This document shows positions 43,599-51,028 of a DNA stretch of 64,000 bases, one piece after another. Made by a program: the position numbers and the translations under genes. Location: assembly GCA_016744295.1 (NCBI GenBank), contig JADGEQ010000006.1, positions 106,281-170,280 of the forward strand, written 5' to 3'. The notes under the pieces were generated by a model. The model searched no databases and was not told the DNA's origin. It saw only the letters and a list, made by a program, of their open reading frames with translations. Source of the stretch: Desulfobacteraceae bacterium. Its GTDB lineage: Bacteria > Desulfobacterota > Desulfobacteria > Desulfobacterales > Desulfobacteraceae. The stretch's first letter is position 1, and each line of letters starts with the position of its first letter.

Positions 43599-45950
43599 TC
43601 AATTTTGATCGAGTGTTTTCCGGACTATCATTATCATTTCTTCCAGATTAACCGGCTTTTGCAGAAAGTGTTTAATTCCCAAATTTTCGGCCTGGTTCAT
43701 GGTATTTTTTGGGCTGTATCCAGAGCAAAGAATGATCGGTAATTTCGGCCTGATTTCCAAAATTTTTTCAGCCATTTCATGGCCGGTCATGCCAGGCATG
43801 GTCATGTCTGTAATAATTAAATCAAACCCCAGGGGATTTTTCTTGAATCCTTCCAGCGCATCTGCGCCATTGGAGAAGGTGACGGGGGTATACCCGAAAT
43901 CTTCTAAAATCCCTGTTGTTGCATTTAGGATAAATTCTTCATCATCAACAATCATAATTCTTTCAGTGCCGAACAAGGGGGGCATTGTTCTTTCTGTCTG
44001 GATTTCGGGTTCAGCCTGTGGCTTGGTCACAGGAATAAAAATTTGGAAAACAGACCCCTGGCCCAATTTACTTGATACCTTAATATACCCATGATGTTCC
44101 TTAACAATACCGTGGACAACCGACAGCCCGAGACCCGTTCCTGCATCCTGGGCTTTCCTGGTAAAATAAGGATCAAAAATTTTATCCATGTCTTTGGGGG
44201 CAATTCCGCAACCCGTATCGCTGACCTCCAGAACAAGGTAAGAACCCGGTAAAATATTTATTCCGGGGAGGCTTTCTCCATGGGGTACCTGTATCTCTCT
44301 TATGCCCACTGTCAGGACACCGCCGGTTTGTTCCATGGCGTGGTAGGCATTGGTACATAGATTCATGATGACCTGATGAAGTCTACTCGAATCCGCCATT
44401 ATCATGGCCTTTGAATCAATTTTTGTTTTTATTTCTATGGTGGAGGGGATTGAGGCCCGGATTAATTTTAAGACCTCATTTACCAGGAAATATAGTTTCA
44501 AGGGCTGCTTTGTATAATCCGATTGTTTGCTGAAGGTGAGAATTTGCTGCACCAGGTCAGCGGCTCTGTGAGCACTTTTGATGATCTTATCCAGCTCATT
44601 GTTGATTCTTTGTGAATTGTTGGAATTCAATTTTGCCAATTGTGATGACCCAAGAATTCCCGAAAGAATATTGTTAAAGTCATGGGCAATGCCGGCTGAA
44701 AGATTCCCAATCGCCTCTAACTTTTGGACCTGGTTCAATTTTTTCAGAAGCACTTTTTTCTCGTTTTCCGCCTGCTTTTTTTCGGTGATATCCACCATTA
44801 CACCAACTATACCTGCCACAGTTCCATCATTTTTTAAAAAGACAGCTTTGTTGAAAACAACATCACGGATACTGCCATCGGCATATTTGACCGACGCCTC
44901 ATAGGATTGGTCTTCCTTGTTTCTGAACAACGCTTCGTCCGCGTTTCGATAGATGTCTGCCAGGTGTTTCGGGGCGATATCATACACTGATTTGCCCACA
45001 AGCTTATTTCTGCTGATACCGATATAGGCCTCAAAGGCCCTGTTGCATCCCAGATAAAGGCCTGAATCATCTTTGTAAAAAATGGGACTTGGGATGGTGT
45101 CAATAAGGGTTTGGGAAAAATGAAGTTGTTCTTCAATCGTTTTTTTTGTCTTTACCCTATCGGAAATATCTCGGTCAAAGGCAAGAATATAGTCATGGCC
45201 CTTCAGACGGATAATTCCTGCGCTGATTTCCACCGGAAACAGGTTCCCGTTTTCTTTTTTATGCATTATTTCGGCCCGGATCCACTCCCCATCGCGCATT
45301 TTTTGGATTCTTTCTGCCGCTTTTAGGGTATCATTGGGGCCATCAAGGTCGGTGATATATTTTCCAATCAATTCTTTTTTGGTATATCCATGCATCCTGG
45401 CCGCAGTCAGATTTGTTTCGATAATTTGCCCTGGTTTTTCACCCTGGGCATCCATGAAAAAAATGGCTTCATCGGCATTTTCAAACAGGGTCTTATATTT
45501 AAGTTCACTTGCCTGCAAGGCGGCCTGGGTTTGTTGCTGTTTCGAAATATCTTGAAACATCATCACCCGGTCAGATGTTTCCGGGATCGCCCCGGGTGTG
45601 ACAGATACCAAAAGATAGCTATTATCCGCTTTTTTATACAGGTGCTGAAAGGGAAATTTTGATTGATCGTTTAAAATTTCCGGCCGGGTTAAAAAGGGGA
45701 GGTCTTCCCTGTTACCGGGATGGATCAGGGTTGTGAAGTCTATTCCTAACAGATTCTTTTTTTCGTATTCCAGAAGGCGATATGCCGCATCATTGGCATC
45801 CATGATACGGTTTGTGTCGTTTAAAATGAAAATCCCATAGGGCGCTTGCTTGTATATAAACTGATACAAATTATTAGATTCCCTTTGATCGGATTGCTGT
45901 GTCCGTTTTTCATTGGATTGCTGCAATTTATCATTTGATTTTTGGGTCAT
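43599..45950 (-). CDS. triple-PAS hybrid histidine kinase
   Basis: A 783-residue cytoplasmic hybrid kinase. A Gln/Asn-rich start is followed by three PAS domains: about 30-140 (GIFILNDTNRIMDANDAAY), 150-270 (IFFMDAQGEKPGQII) and 285-395 (FYKDDSGLYLGCNRAFEA). Then come HisKA (LSAGIAHDFNNILSGI), a HATPase domain (SDTGCGIAPKD, GTGLGLSV) and a C-terminal receiver with acceptor Asp in LIITDMTMPGM. No membrane helices are seen. Its overall plan matches the kinase at 9187-11487 with a different sensor part. The upstream GTG at 45959 is an alternative start. It lies upstream of tdh-kbl on the same strand but with an 83-bp gap, so co-transcription is possible only. Confidence 0.87.
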   Translation of the reverse strand: MTQKSNDKLQQSNEKRTQQSDQRESNNLYQFIYKQAPYGIFILNDTNRIMDANDAAYRLLEYEKKNLLGIDFTTLIHPGNREDLPFLTRPEILNDQSKFPFQHLYKKADNSYLLVSVTPGAIPETSDRVMMFQDISKQQQTQAALQASELKYKTLFENADEAIFFMDAQGEKPGQIIETNLTAARMHGYTKKELIGKYITDLDGPNDTLKAAERIQKMRDGEWIRAEIMHKKENGNLFPVEISAGIIRLKGHDYILAFDRDISDRVKTKKTIEEQLHFSQTLIDTIPSPIFYKDDSGLYLGCNRAFEAYIGISRNKLVGKSVYDIAPKHLADIYRNADEALFRNKEDQSYEASVKYADGSIRDVVFNKAVFLKNDGTVAGIVGVMVDITEKKQAENEKKVLLKKLNQVQKLEAIGNLSAGIAHDFNNILSGILGSSQLAKLNSNNSQRINNELDKIIKSAHRAADLVQQILTFSKQSDYTKQPLKLYFLVNEVLKLIRASIPSTIEIKTKIDSKAMIMADSSRLHQVIMNLCTNAYHAMEQTGGVLTVGIREIQVPHGESLPGINILPGSYLVLEVSDTGCGIAPKDMDKIFDPYFTRKAQDAGTGLGLSVVHGIVKEHHGYIKVSSKLGQGSVFQIFIPVTKPQAEPEIQTERTMPPLFGTERIMIVDDEEFILNATTGILEDFGYTPVTFSNGADALEGFKKNPLGFDLIITDMTMPGMTGHEMAEKILEIRPKLPIILCSGYSPKNTMNQAENLGIKHFLQKPVNLEEMIMIVRKTLDQN

Positions 45951-46053
45951 TTCTCTCACTGTTACAGAGGGTAAACATAAATATTTCAGAGTCGTTCTTT
46001 TGGATATTTTTCTAATTTAACATGAGCCGGGTCTGGATTGCAAAGAGTATTGT

Positions 46054-46076
46054 TTAGGGTATATATAATACCCTAA
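46054..46076. promoter_or_regulatory. perfect palindrome upstream of hybrid kinase
   Basis: TTAGGGTAT (46054-46062) and ATACCCTAA (46068-46076) form a perfect 9-bp inverted repeat around a 5-nt AT spacer, about 100 bp upstream of the kinase start on the minus strand. It could be an operator or a small hairpin. No matching copy was noticed elsewhere in the window. Confidence 0.35.
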
Positions 46077-46127
46077 TGAATATTCTAAAATAAAACTATT
46101 TAGAAGGGCTCTGCTTTGTTCCTCTCA

Positions 46128-46532
46128 CTACCCGCAAAGACTGCCGGTTTCATCGGTGTTTATATTAAATTTGCGCTCAAATCCGTTAACGGAAATGATC
46201 AGATTTAAAGGCGCATCTACAAGTGTCTCGCCCGTGGCTCTGTCGATGGCCCGGCCTGTGATAATAATCTCCTTGTCGCCCTTTGATACTTCAGGAAGAA
46301 TGGAAACAAGATGGCCATCGTATGAGGTATCTTCCAGGCTGATCTCCTGTCTTGTTTGAGTCCCATCCATTTTTACCTCATCCGGCTGGCCAAGATGGTA
46401 AAAAATATTGTCGATTTCAAGGCGAACATACAAATTTTCAGGGGCATTGGCCGGGATAAACAAATCCATGGGTTCTGATGTAAATATCTCGCTTTCCGGT
46501 ATGCGGGCAACGGTTTCGTTATTGGATAAGGT
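46128..46532 (-). pseudogene. fragment of a YD-repeat giant gene
   Basis: The frame encodes about 130 residues nearly identical to an internal part of the giant protein encoded at 51029-64000 (matching DNA at about 56895-57245). A central stretch of roughly 345 bp differs at only about a dozen positions. Upstream codons (ETVARIPESEIFTSEPM against SVARITKGSIFTSEPM) are related but more diverged. The fragment ends abruptly in a stop after NTDETG. It is not an independent gene; it is a remnant of a second copy or paralogue of the giant gene. Confidence 0.75.
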
Positions 46533-46602
46533 TTGCTGCTATTTTTGGCAGTACTTATGATTTTATCTTGAAGCCTGATAATTTGCATGATACTGACAAC
46601 CC

Positions 46603-47637
46603 ATGGACAATAAAATTCAAAATTCCCATGACAGCCTTTTTAAAGAAACCTGGAGCAACAAATCCAATGCAAAGGCTTTTTTAGAAAATTACCTGCCCCA
46701 AAAAGTCTTGAATGTTGTTAACCTGGATTCTCTTGAAATCTGCAAGGATACATTTATAGAAAACGATTTGAAAAACTATTATTCAGATATGCTTTACAAG
46801 ATAAATATAGGGGATACTCCAGGATATATTTATTTTTTATTTGAGCATAAAAGCTATCCTGACAAAAGGGTCCACCTCCAGCTTCTTGAATACATGACTA
46901 AAATATGGAGACTTGACTTAAAGCAACACAAAAGGGAAAAACTGTCTATCATTGTTCCGCTATTGCTGTATCATGGCCCTAAAAAATGGAAAGTAAAAGA
47001 AGCATTTTCTTCCATGCTTGCAGGCCCTGTTGATATCATGTCCGATTATATCCCTGATTTTCGCTATGTTCTGTATGACCTGTCAAAATATTCTGATGAT
47101 GATATTAAAGGAACCATAACCGCCCGTGTGGTCATGCTGATATTCAAGCATATCTTTGAACAGGACTTTGCCCAAAAATTGCCTGGAATATTTTCTTTGT
47201 TGAAAGACTTGTCAGAAAAAGAAACCGGTTTGCAATATTTTGAATCTCTGATAAAATATATATTTAGCAACGTGGAAGATATTACACCAGAACAATTTCA
47301 AACCATTGTATCAAATACGTTGTCAGAAGATAAAGGAGGTATGATCATGACATTAGCTGAAAAACTTAGAAATGAAGGGCGTGAAAAGTGGCTTGAACAA
47401 GGGCTTGAACAAGGGCTTGAACAAGGGCTTGAACAAGGGCTTGAACAAGGACTTGAACAAGGGCTCATGGAAGGGATTGAATTTGCAGTTAGTATCAAAT
47501 TCGGAGAAACTGATGATTGCAAAACAGTTATTGCAAAAATTAACAGCATAAAAGATATAAACCTGCTAAAAGCCTTAAAGGGTAAAATCAAATCTGCAAA
47601 AACAGTTCCTGAATTAATAAACTCTATTGAAGAATAG
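46603..47637 (+). CDS. Rpn-family PD-(D/E)XK nuclease/putative transposase
   Basis: A 344-residue protein of the Rpn/YhgA-like recombination-promoting nuclease family. It starts NSHDSLFKETWSNKSNAKAF, and the likely nuclease core is in YYSDMLYKI (Asp) and FLFEHKS (ExK). The C-terminus contains six tandem LEQG tetrapeptides followed by LMEG, a typical low-complexity region in this family. It is thought to cut DNA and to promote RecA-independent recombination; its biological use is uncertain. It lies beside the YD-gene fragment and a transposon, within an unstable part of the window. Confidence 0.85.
   Translation: MDNKIQNSHDSLFKETWSNKSNAKAFLENYLPQKVLNVVNLDSLEICKDTFIENDLKNYYSDMLYKINIGDTPGYIYFLFEHKSYPDKRVHLQLLEYMTKIWRLDLKQHKREKLSIIVPLLLYHGPKKWKVKEAFSSMLAGPVDIMSDYIPDFRYVLYDLSKYSDDDIKGTITARVVMLIFKHIFEQDFAQKLPGIFSLLKDLSEKETGLQYFESLIKYIFSNVEDITPEQFQTIVSNTLSEDKGGMIMTLAEKLRNEGREKWLEQGLEQGLEQGLEQGLEQGLEQGLMEGIEFAVSIKFGETDDCKTVIAKINSIKDINLLKALKGKIKSAKTVPELINSIEE
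47392..47463 (+). repeat. 12-bp tandem repeat (LEQG x6)
   Basis: Six head-to-tail copies of CTTGAACAAGGG, with one mismatch in the fifth (final G to A). Each encodes Leu-Glu-Gln-Gly. The period is a multiple of three, so copy-number changes would keep the Rpn-family frame and only alter linker length. Confidence 0.95.
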
Positions 47638-47676
47638 ATAAAATTAGATTTTTGCCAGAAGCCTTTGTTCGTGGGA

Positions 47677-47694
47677 AACCTGCCAAAGGATAGC
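47677..47694. repeat. 18-bp direct repeat, copy 1
   Basis: AACCTGCCAAAGGATAGC here recurs at 50485-50502 as AACCTGCCAAGGGATAGC (17 of 18 identical, same orientation). The first copy lies outside the transposon end and the second inside it, so they are not simple terminal repeats. They may mark an older insertion or a recombination product. Confidence 0.5.
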
Positions 47695-47904
47695 TGTGCT
47701 TTCCCGCACTCTCATCATAACCTGGGGCCGTTTGTACCAAATTAAGGCCACACGGGTTTCACTTTCAGAGCATCGTTAATTTGGCAAACTTTCCTGCTTT
47801 ATTCAAGCTCTCCCACCTTTATGCCTTAAAAAACCCAATAAAAATTGGGTTGAGCGAAGCGAAATCCTTATATTGCTCAATGTTTCCATGGTACTTAATC
47901 GTCC

Positions 47905-48456
47905 ATGGCGAAGGCCCCGCTCAAAACATACTACACAACCGAGGAAGAGCTCGACGGCTTTCACCAAGGCCTTAAACAGTTCCTGTGCCCACACTGCCGC
48001 AAAAGGGGCTGCCTGATCCTGCACGGCTATCTTTACGGCTATGAGGAACACGGCGACTGGAGCCGTCGGGGCCACAGGGTATTCTGCAGCAACAGGAACC
48101 GCCAAACTGGATGTGGCAGGACCTTCCCCCTTCTCAAATCACGATTGGTAAAGCATTTCATGATCAGTGCCCGGGTGCTGTCTGCTATGCTTGCACTTTT
48201 TTCCCGTGGGCTGTGGCCGTCAAAAATTCATGGGAGGCTCCGGGACAGGATCAGCAGGACAAGCATCTACCGCATTTACCACAGGTTCCGCAGAAACCAG
48301 CCCAGGATCAGGACCCTTCTGACTCGGATCAAAGACCCGCCGGATACCTGCGGTGTCACAGACCCTCTTGTTCAAACCATCATCCACCTTAAATCTGCGT
48401 TTAGCGGGAGCTTTGTTTCAAGATTCCAACAGTTTTTCCAGGTTTCCATCCTGTAA
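47905..48456 (+). CDS. zinc-ribbon HTH protein of the transposon
   Basis: A 183-residue protein with Cys pairs CPHCRKRGC and a later C...GCGRTFP, consistent with a zinc ribbon. Helical sequence with basic residues follows (RVLSAMLALFSRGLWPSKIHG, TSIYRIYHRFRRNQ), suggesting a helix-turn-helix. It is the first gene of the element and precedes the DDE gene. Its role in transposition, perhaps end or target recognition, is unknown to me. No clear ribosome site precedes the ATG. Confidence 0.6.
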   Translation: MAKAPLKTYYTTEEELDGFHQGLKQFLCPHCRKRGCLILHGYLYGYEEHGDWSRRGHRVFCSNRNRQTGCGRTFPLLKSRLVKHFMISARVLSAMLALFSRGLWPSKIHGRLRDRISRTSIYRIYHRFRRNQPRIRTLLTRIKDPPDTCGVTDPLVQTIIHLKSAFSGSFVSRFQQFFQVSIL

Positions 48457-48613
48457 TTTTCGAATATTTTACCACGGCAGATTCCCAAACCCGGATCGCA
48501 ACCCCAAAAGCTTGGCCGGTGATTTAAAACCGACAACAGGGCAAAACACTTTATAGGAATAGGTTTTCAGGATATCAAAAAGTAAATTGCATATTTTTTA
48601 AGGAGGATGCCCC

Positions 48614-49638
48614 ATGAAAAACCCCAGTTCATACCTGAAGATGAGAATCCTGGGCGCTGTGGAAAACACCAGAGGCAAAACCTGCCGTGAACGGATCAAA
48701 AAGACCGCAAAGCTGACTTTTATTGATGAAGAAGGCAACAAAAGGCGATTTACCTGGAGAACCATCTCCACCTGGTATTACCGGTATCAAAAAGATGGGG
48801 TCACAGGTGTTGCACCCAAAGACCGCTCAGACAAGGGCAAAACCCGTAAAATCAGTCCGGAACTGCTTATGGAGGCCATCAGCCAGGTATTGCCCATGTT
48901 CCATCAGGACAAATATACCAAGGCCGCAGTCTACAGAATGTGCATTGAGACAGGGCTGCTCAGAAAGGAACAGATCGCCCCCACCACCTTTTACCGGTTC
49001 GTCCGGGAGTATGACCTGTTAAACAACCATATCGAGTCCAACAAAAAACGATTGGCCTTTGCCATGTCCCATGCAAATGACCTGTGGCAGGCAGACACCA
49101 TGTTTGGTCCTTATGTTAAAAACAACGGCAAACCGACCCAGGTAAAGCTCATTGCATTCATCGACGATGCCTCACGGGTGATCTGCCATGCCCAGTTCTT
49201 TTTTAACGAGAACATCGACGCCCTGGTCACCGCTTTAAAAGCCGCATTCTACAAGCGGGGCGTCCCCAAGCAGATGTATGTGGACAACGGTTCCATATAC
49301 TGCTCCCATGAGATCACCCTGATCTGTGCCAGGATGGGATGCATCCTGTGAACCGGTTTGCCCTGGATATGAAGTGCATCAACTTCCTGCCGCCCAACCA
49401 GGCTAACGACGAGTTATTCTTTGCCGAGGAAACCCGGAAGGTTAAAAAGGACAACACCTTTTCTTTTAAAAATACCCGGTACGAGGTTCCTGCTGACCTG
49501 AGGGACAGGACCGTTGCCGTACGCTTTGACAGGGTCCGTCTTGACCGGATTATCGTCTATTATAAATCCCACAGGATAGGGGCGGCCCATAAGCTGAACC
49601 TTGTTGCCAACTCTAAAATCAGACGAGGTGCAATATGA
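48614..49638 (+). pseudogene. DDE (rve-type) transposase disrupted by internal deletion
   Basis: The first ORF (48614-49351) has an N-terminal HTH region and the start of an integrase-like catalytic core: first Asp in WQADTMFG, second in MYVDNGSIYCS. It stops at RMGCIL. A second frame (49339-49638) continues with FALDMKCINFLPPNQAN and a typical C-terminal beta-barrel. The expected middle segment, with the third acidic residue (usually in a KGKIER-like motif), is missing. The junction lies in ATGCATCCTG, which both frames share, consistent with a short-homology deletion of roughly 100 codons. The product should be inactive. Confidence 0.75.
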
Positions 49639-50438
49639 TCCGCGCATTCTACGGCATTGACACCAACCCCTTTTGTGCCGCCGAAATCACCCTGCTGCCC
49701 CACCAGCAGGAAATCTTTGACATATTAAAAGTCCACTCCCACCAGGGAGGCCTGTGCCTGCTCATGGGAGAGCCCGGCACAGGCAAAACCATGATCCGGA
49801 CCAGTATCAATCACCAGGCGGACAAAACCACCATGGTGGTCACAATCGGCCGGACCCTGCACACCTACTTCACCACGGTCAAGATGCTCTGCCATGCCTT
49901 TAATATCGACCACAACGGCTCATCTTTCACCTGCGAGAAACATCTGATCGAAGAGACCTATAATCTCAACAGCACCGGACGGATACTCATCGTGATCATA
50001 GACGACGCCCATCTAATGGACATGCAGACCTTAAGAAGGCTGCGCCTGCTGTTCGAAGAGTTCCCCAAAAACCACAACCTCATCCTGGTGGGCCAGCCCG
50101 GGCTGCTCCACAACATGGCATTGAAAATAAATGCCGACATCACCTCCCGGGTGACCTACTCCACTATATTGAAAAAATTGAACCCCGACGCTATGGAATC
50201 CTTTATCCTCAATGAACTTGATCAGGCAGGCCTGCCTCATAATACCTTTACTGGGGATGCTTTAAGCCTGGTCATCCGCAGCAGCGACGGCATATTGAGA
50301 AAGGCCAGGAACCTGTGCCTCTCCTGCATGATCGAGTCGGTCAGATCCCGGACAAAGGCCGTCGGTATCGACAATGTCAACCGGGTCCTCATCCAGCCCC
50401 ACTGGCGCATGGAGCAGGATATCGAGCACATCATTTGA
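49635..50438 (+). CDS. AAA ATPase of the transposon (TniB/ExeA-like)
   Basis: A 267-residue ATPase with Walker A GEPGTGKT and Walker B LIVIIDDAH. The N-terminus MIRAFYGIDTNPFCAAE resembles ExeA-like transposition ATPases. Its ATG overlaps the stop of the transposase remnant by 4 bp (ATGA), showing the original operon. Such ATPases help choose target DNA and activate the DDE transposase. The reading frame appears intact, although its partner is broken. A strong hairpin terminator follows about 100 bp downstream. Confidence 0.85.
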   Translation: MIRAFYGIDTNPFCAAEITLLPHQQEIFDILKVHSHQGGLCLLMGEPGTGKTMIRTSINHQADKTTMVVTIGRTLHTYFTTVKMLCHAFNIDHNGSSFTCEKHLIEETYNLNSTGRILIVIIDDAHLMDMQTLRRLRLLFEEFPKNHNLILVGQPGLLHNMALKINADITSRVTYSTILKKLNPDAMESFILNELDQAGLPHNTFTGDALSLVIRSSDGILRKARNLCLSCMIESVRSRTKAVGIDNVNRVLIQPHWRMEQDIEHII

Positions 50439-50484
50439 ATCATAACGGTTTTCGGTGAAACGGAGGCAGGCTCTGCCGGGGGGC

Positions 50485-50502
50485 AACCTGCCAAGGGATA
50501 GC
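50485..50502. repeat. 18-bp direct repeat, copy 2
   Basis: AACCTGCCAAGGGATAGC, 17 of 18 identical to the copy at 47677-47694 and in the same orientation. It lies just after the transposon ATPase gene. Confidence 0.5.
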
Positions 50503-50537
50503 CGAAAAGGTGGGTAGCATTGAACAATGCACCTGAA

Positions 50538-50569
50538 AAGGGGGCTGATTGGTCGCAATCAGCCCCCTT
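50538..50569 (+). terminator. intrinsic terminator after transposon ATPase
   Basis: A perfect 13-bp stem, AAGGGGGCTGATT (50538-50550) with AATCAGCCCCCTT (50557-50569), has a 6-nt loop and is followed by ATTTTAT. It is symmetrical enough to work on both strands and lies 227 bp beyond the candidate immunity gene on the other strand. The rest of 50570-50795 holds a repeated CGGCTGGTCAT and the transposon end, but no gene. Confidence 0.8.
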
Positions 50570-50795
50570 ATTTTATGGAAAAACGGCTGGTCATCAGCTG
50601 TTGTTTTTTTGGATAATTCCCCGGCTGGTCATAAGAAAAAAAACTATATATGGTGGTCAGAGCAACGCTTTTGCTGATTTATCACTATAATCTTCTCCAA
50701 AAGACCATATGAATTTGGGAAAGTGCCTAAAAAAGGGTCAAATTTTATGACCTGTAATTTGGCACAAAGTATGACAGGATTTTGGCCCGTAACAC

Positions 50796-51026
50796 TTAGC
50801 TCTTCTGATGAGTCAATTCAACTTTCACAATATCAAATGCATTGAATGGAATATCTGGATTACCATCCACACTTTCAATTTCAGAAGCGTTCGTAACTAA
50901 TACTTTTTCAAATTTTTTCCCATTATTGATATAAACAGTAACAACTTGATATCCCATACCAGTCTCCGGCTGGGATACTAAATAGTCTTTTATTTTATCT
51001 GGTACAATTTTGCTTTTAATCTGCAT
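50796..51026 (-). CDS. candidate immunity protein for the giant YD-repeat toxin
   Basis: A 76-residue protein with no recognised domain (MQIKSKIVPDKIKDYLVSQP, then TGMGYQVVTVYINNG and a Lys/Asp-rich end). It starts 2 bp after the stop of the giant gene. Its ribosome site AAGGAG lies inside the last codons of the giant gene, so translation is coupled. A small gene immediately downstream of a polymorphic-toxin gene is the usual position of a cognate immunity gene. I recall similar small proteins paired with the same type of C-terminal domain in other bacteria, but cannot verify this here. Function is inferred from position. Confidence 0.6.
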   Translation of the reverse strand: MQIKSKIVPDKIKDYLVSQPETGMGYQVVTVYINNGKKFEKVLVTNASEIESVDGNPDIPFNAFDIVKVELTHQKS

Positions 51027-51028
51027 TA

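Larger units (their letters stand above)
47731..50768 (+). mobile_element. three-gene DDE transposon with inverted ends (degenerate)
   Basis: A roughly 3.0-kb unit. Its ends are TTTGTACCAAATTA (47731-47744) and the inverted counterpart TAATTTGGCACAAA (50755-50768), 13 of 14 matching. A second inner pair is related: TTTGGCAAACTTTCC near 47780 and GGGAAAGTGCC near 50717. The content is a zinc-ribbon protein, a DDE integrase-type transposase (now disrupted) and an AAA ATPase of TniB/ExeA type, all on the plus strand. Repeated end motifs and a transposase/ATPase pair recall TniAB/Tn7-like elements. No target-site duplication could be recognised, so the exact boundary is uncertain. Confidence 0.65.

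Noticed and set aside
47392..47463. Possible CRISPR array
   Set aside because: The repeats are contiguous 12-bp coding units without spacers; no cas genes are present.
47731..50768. Target-site duplication of the transposon
   Set aside because: Bases flanking the two ends (GGCCG and GTATG) do not match, so none is claimed.
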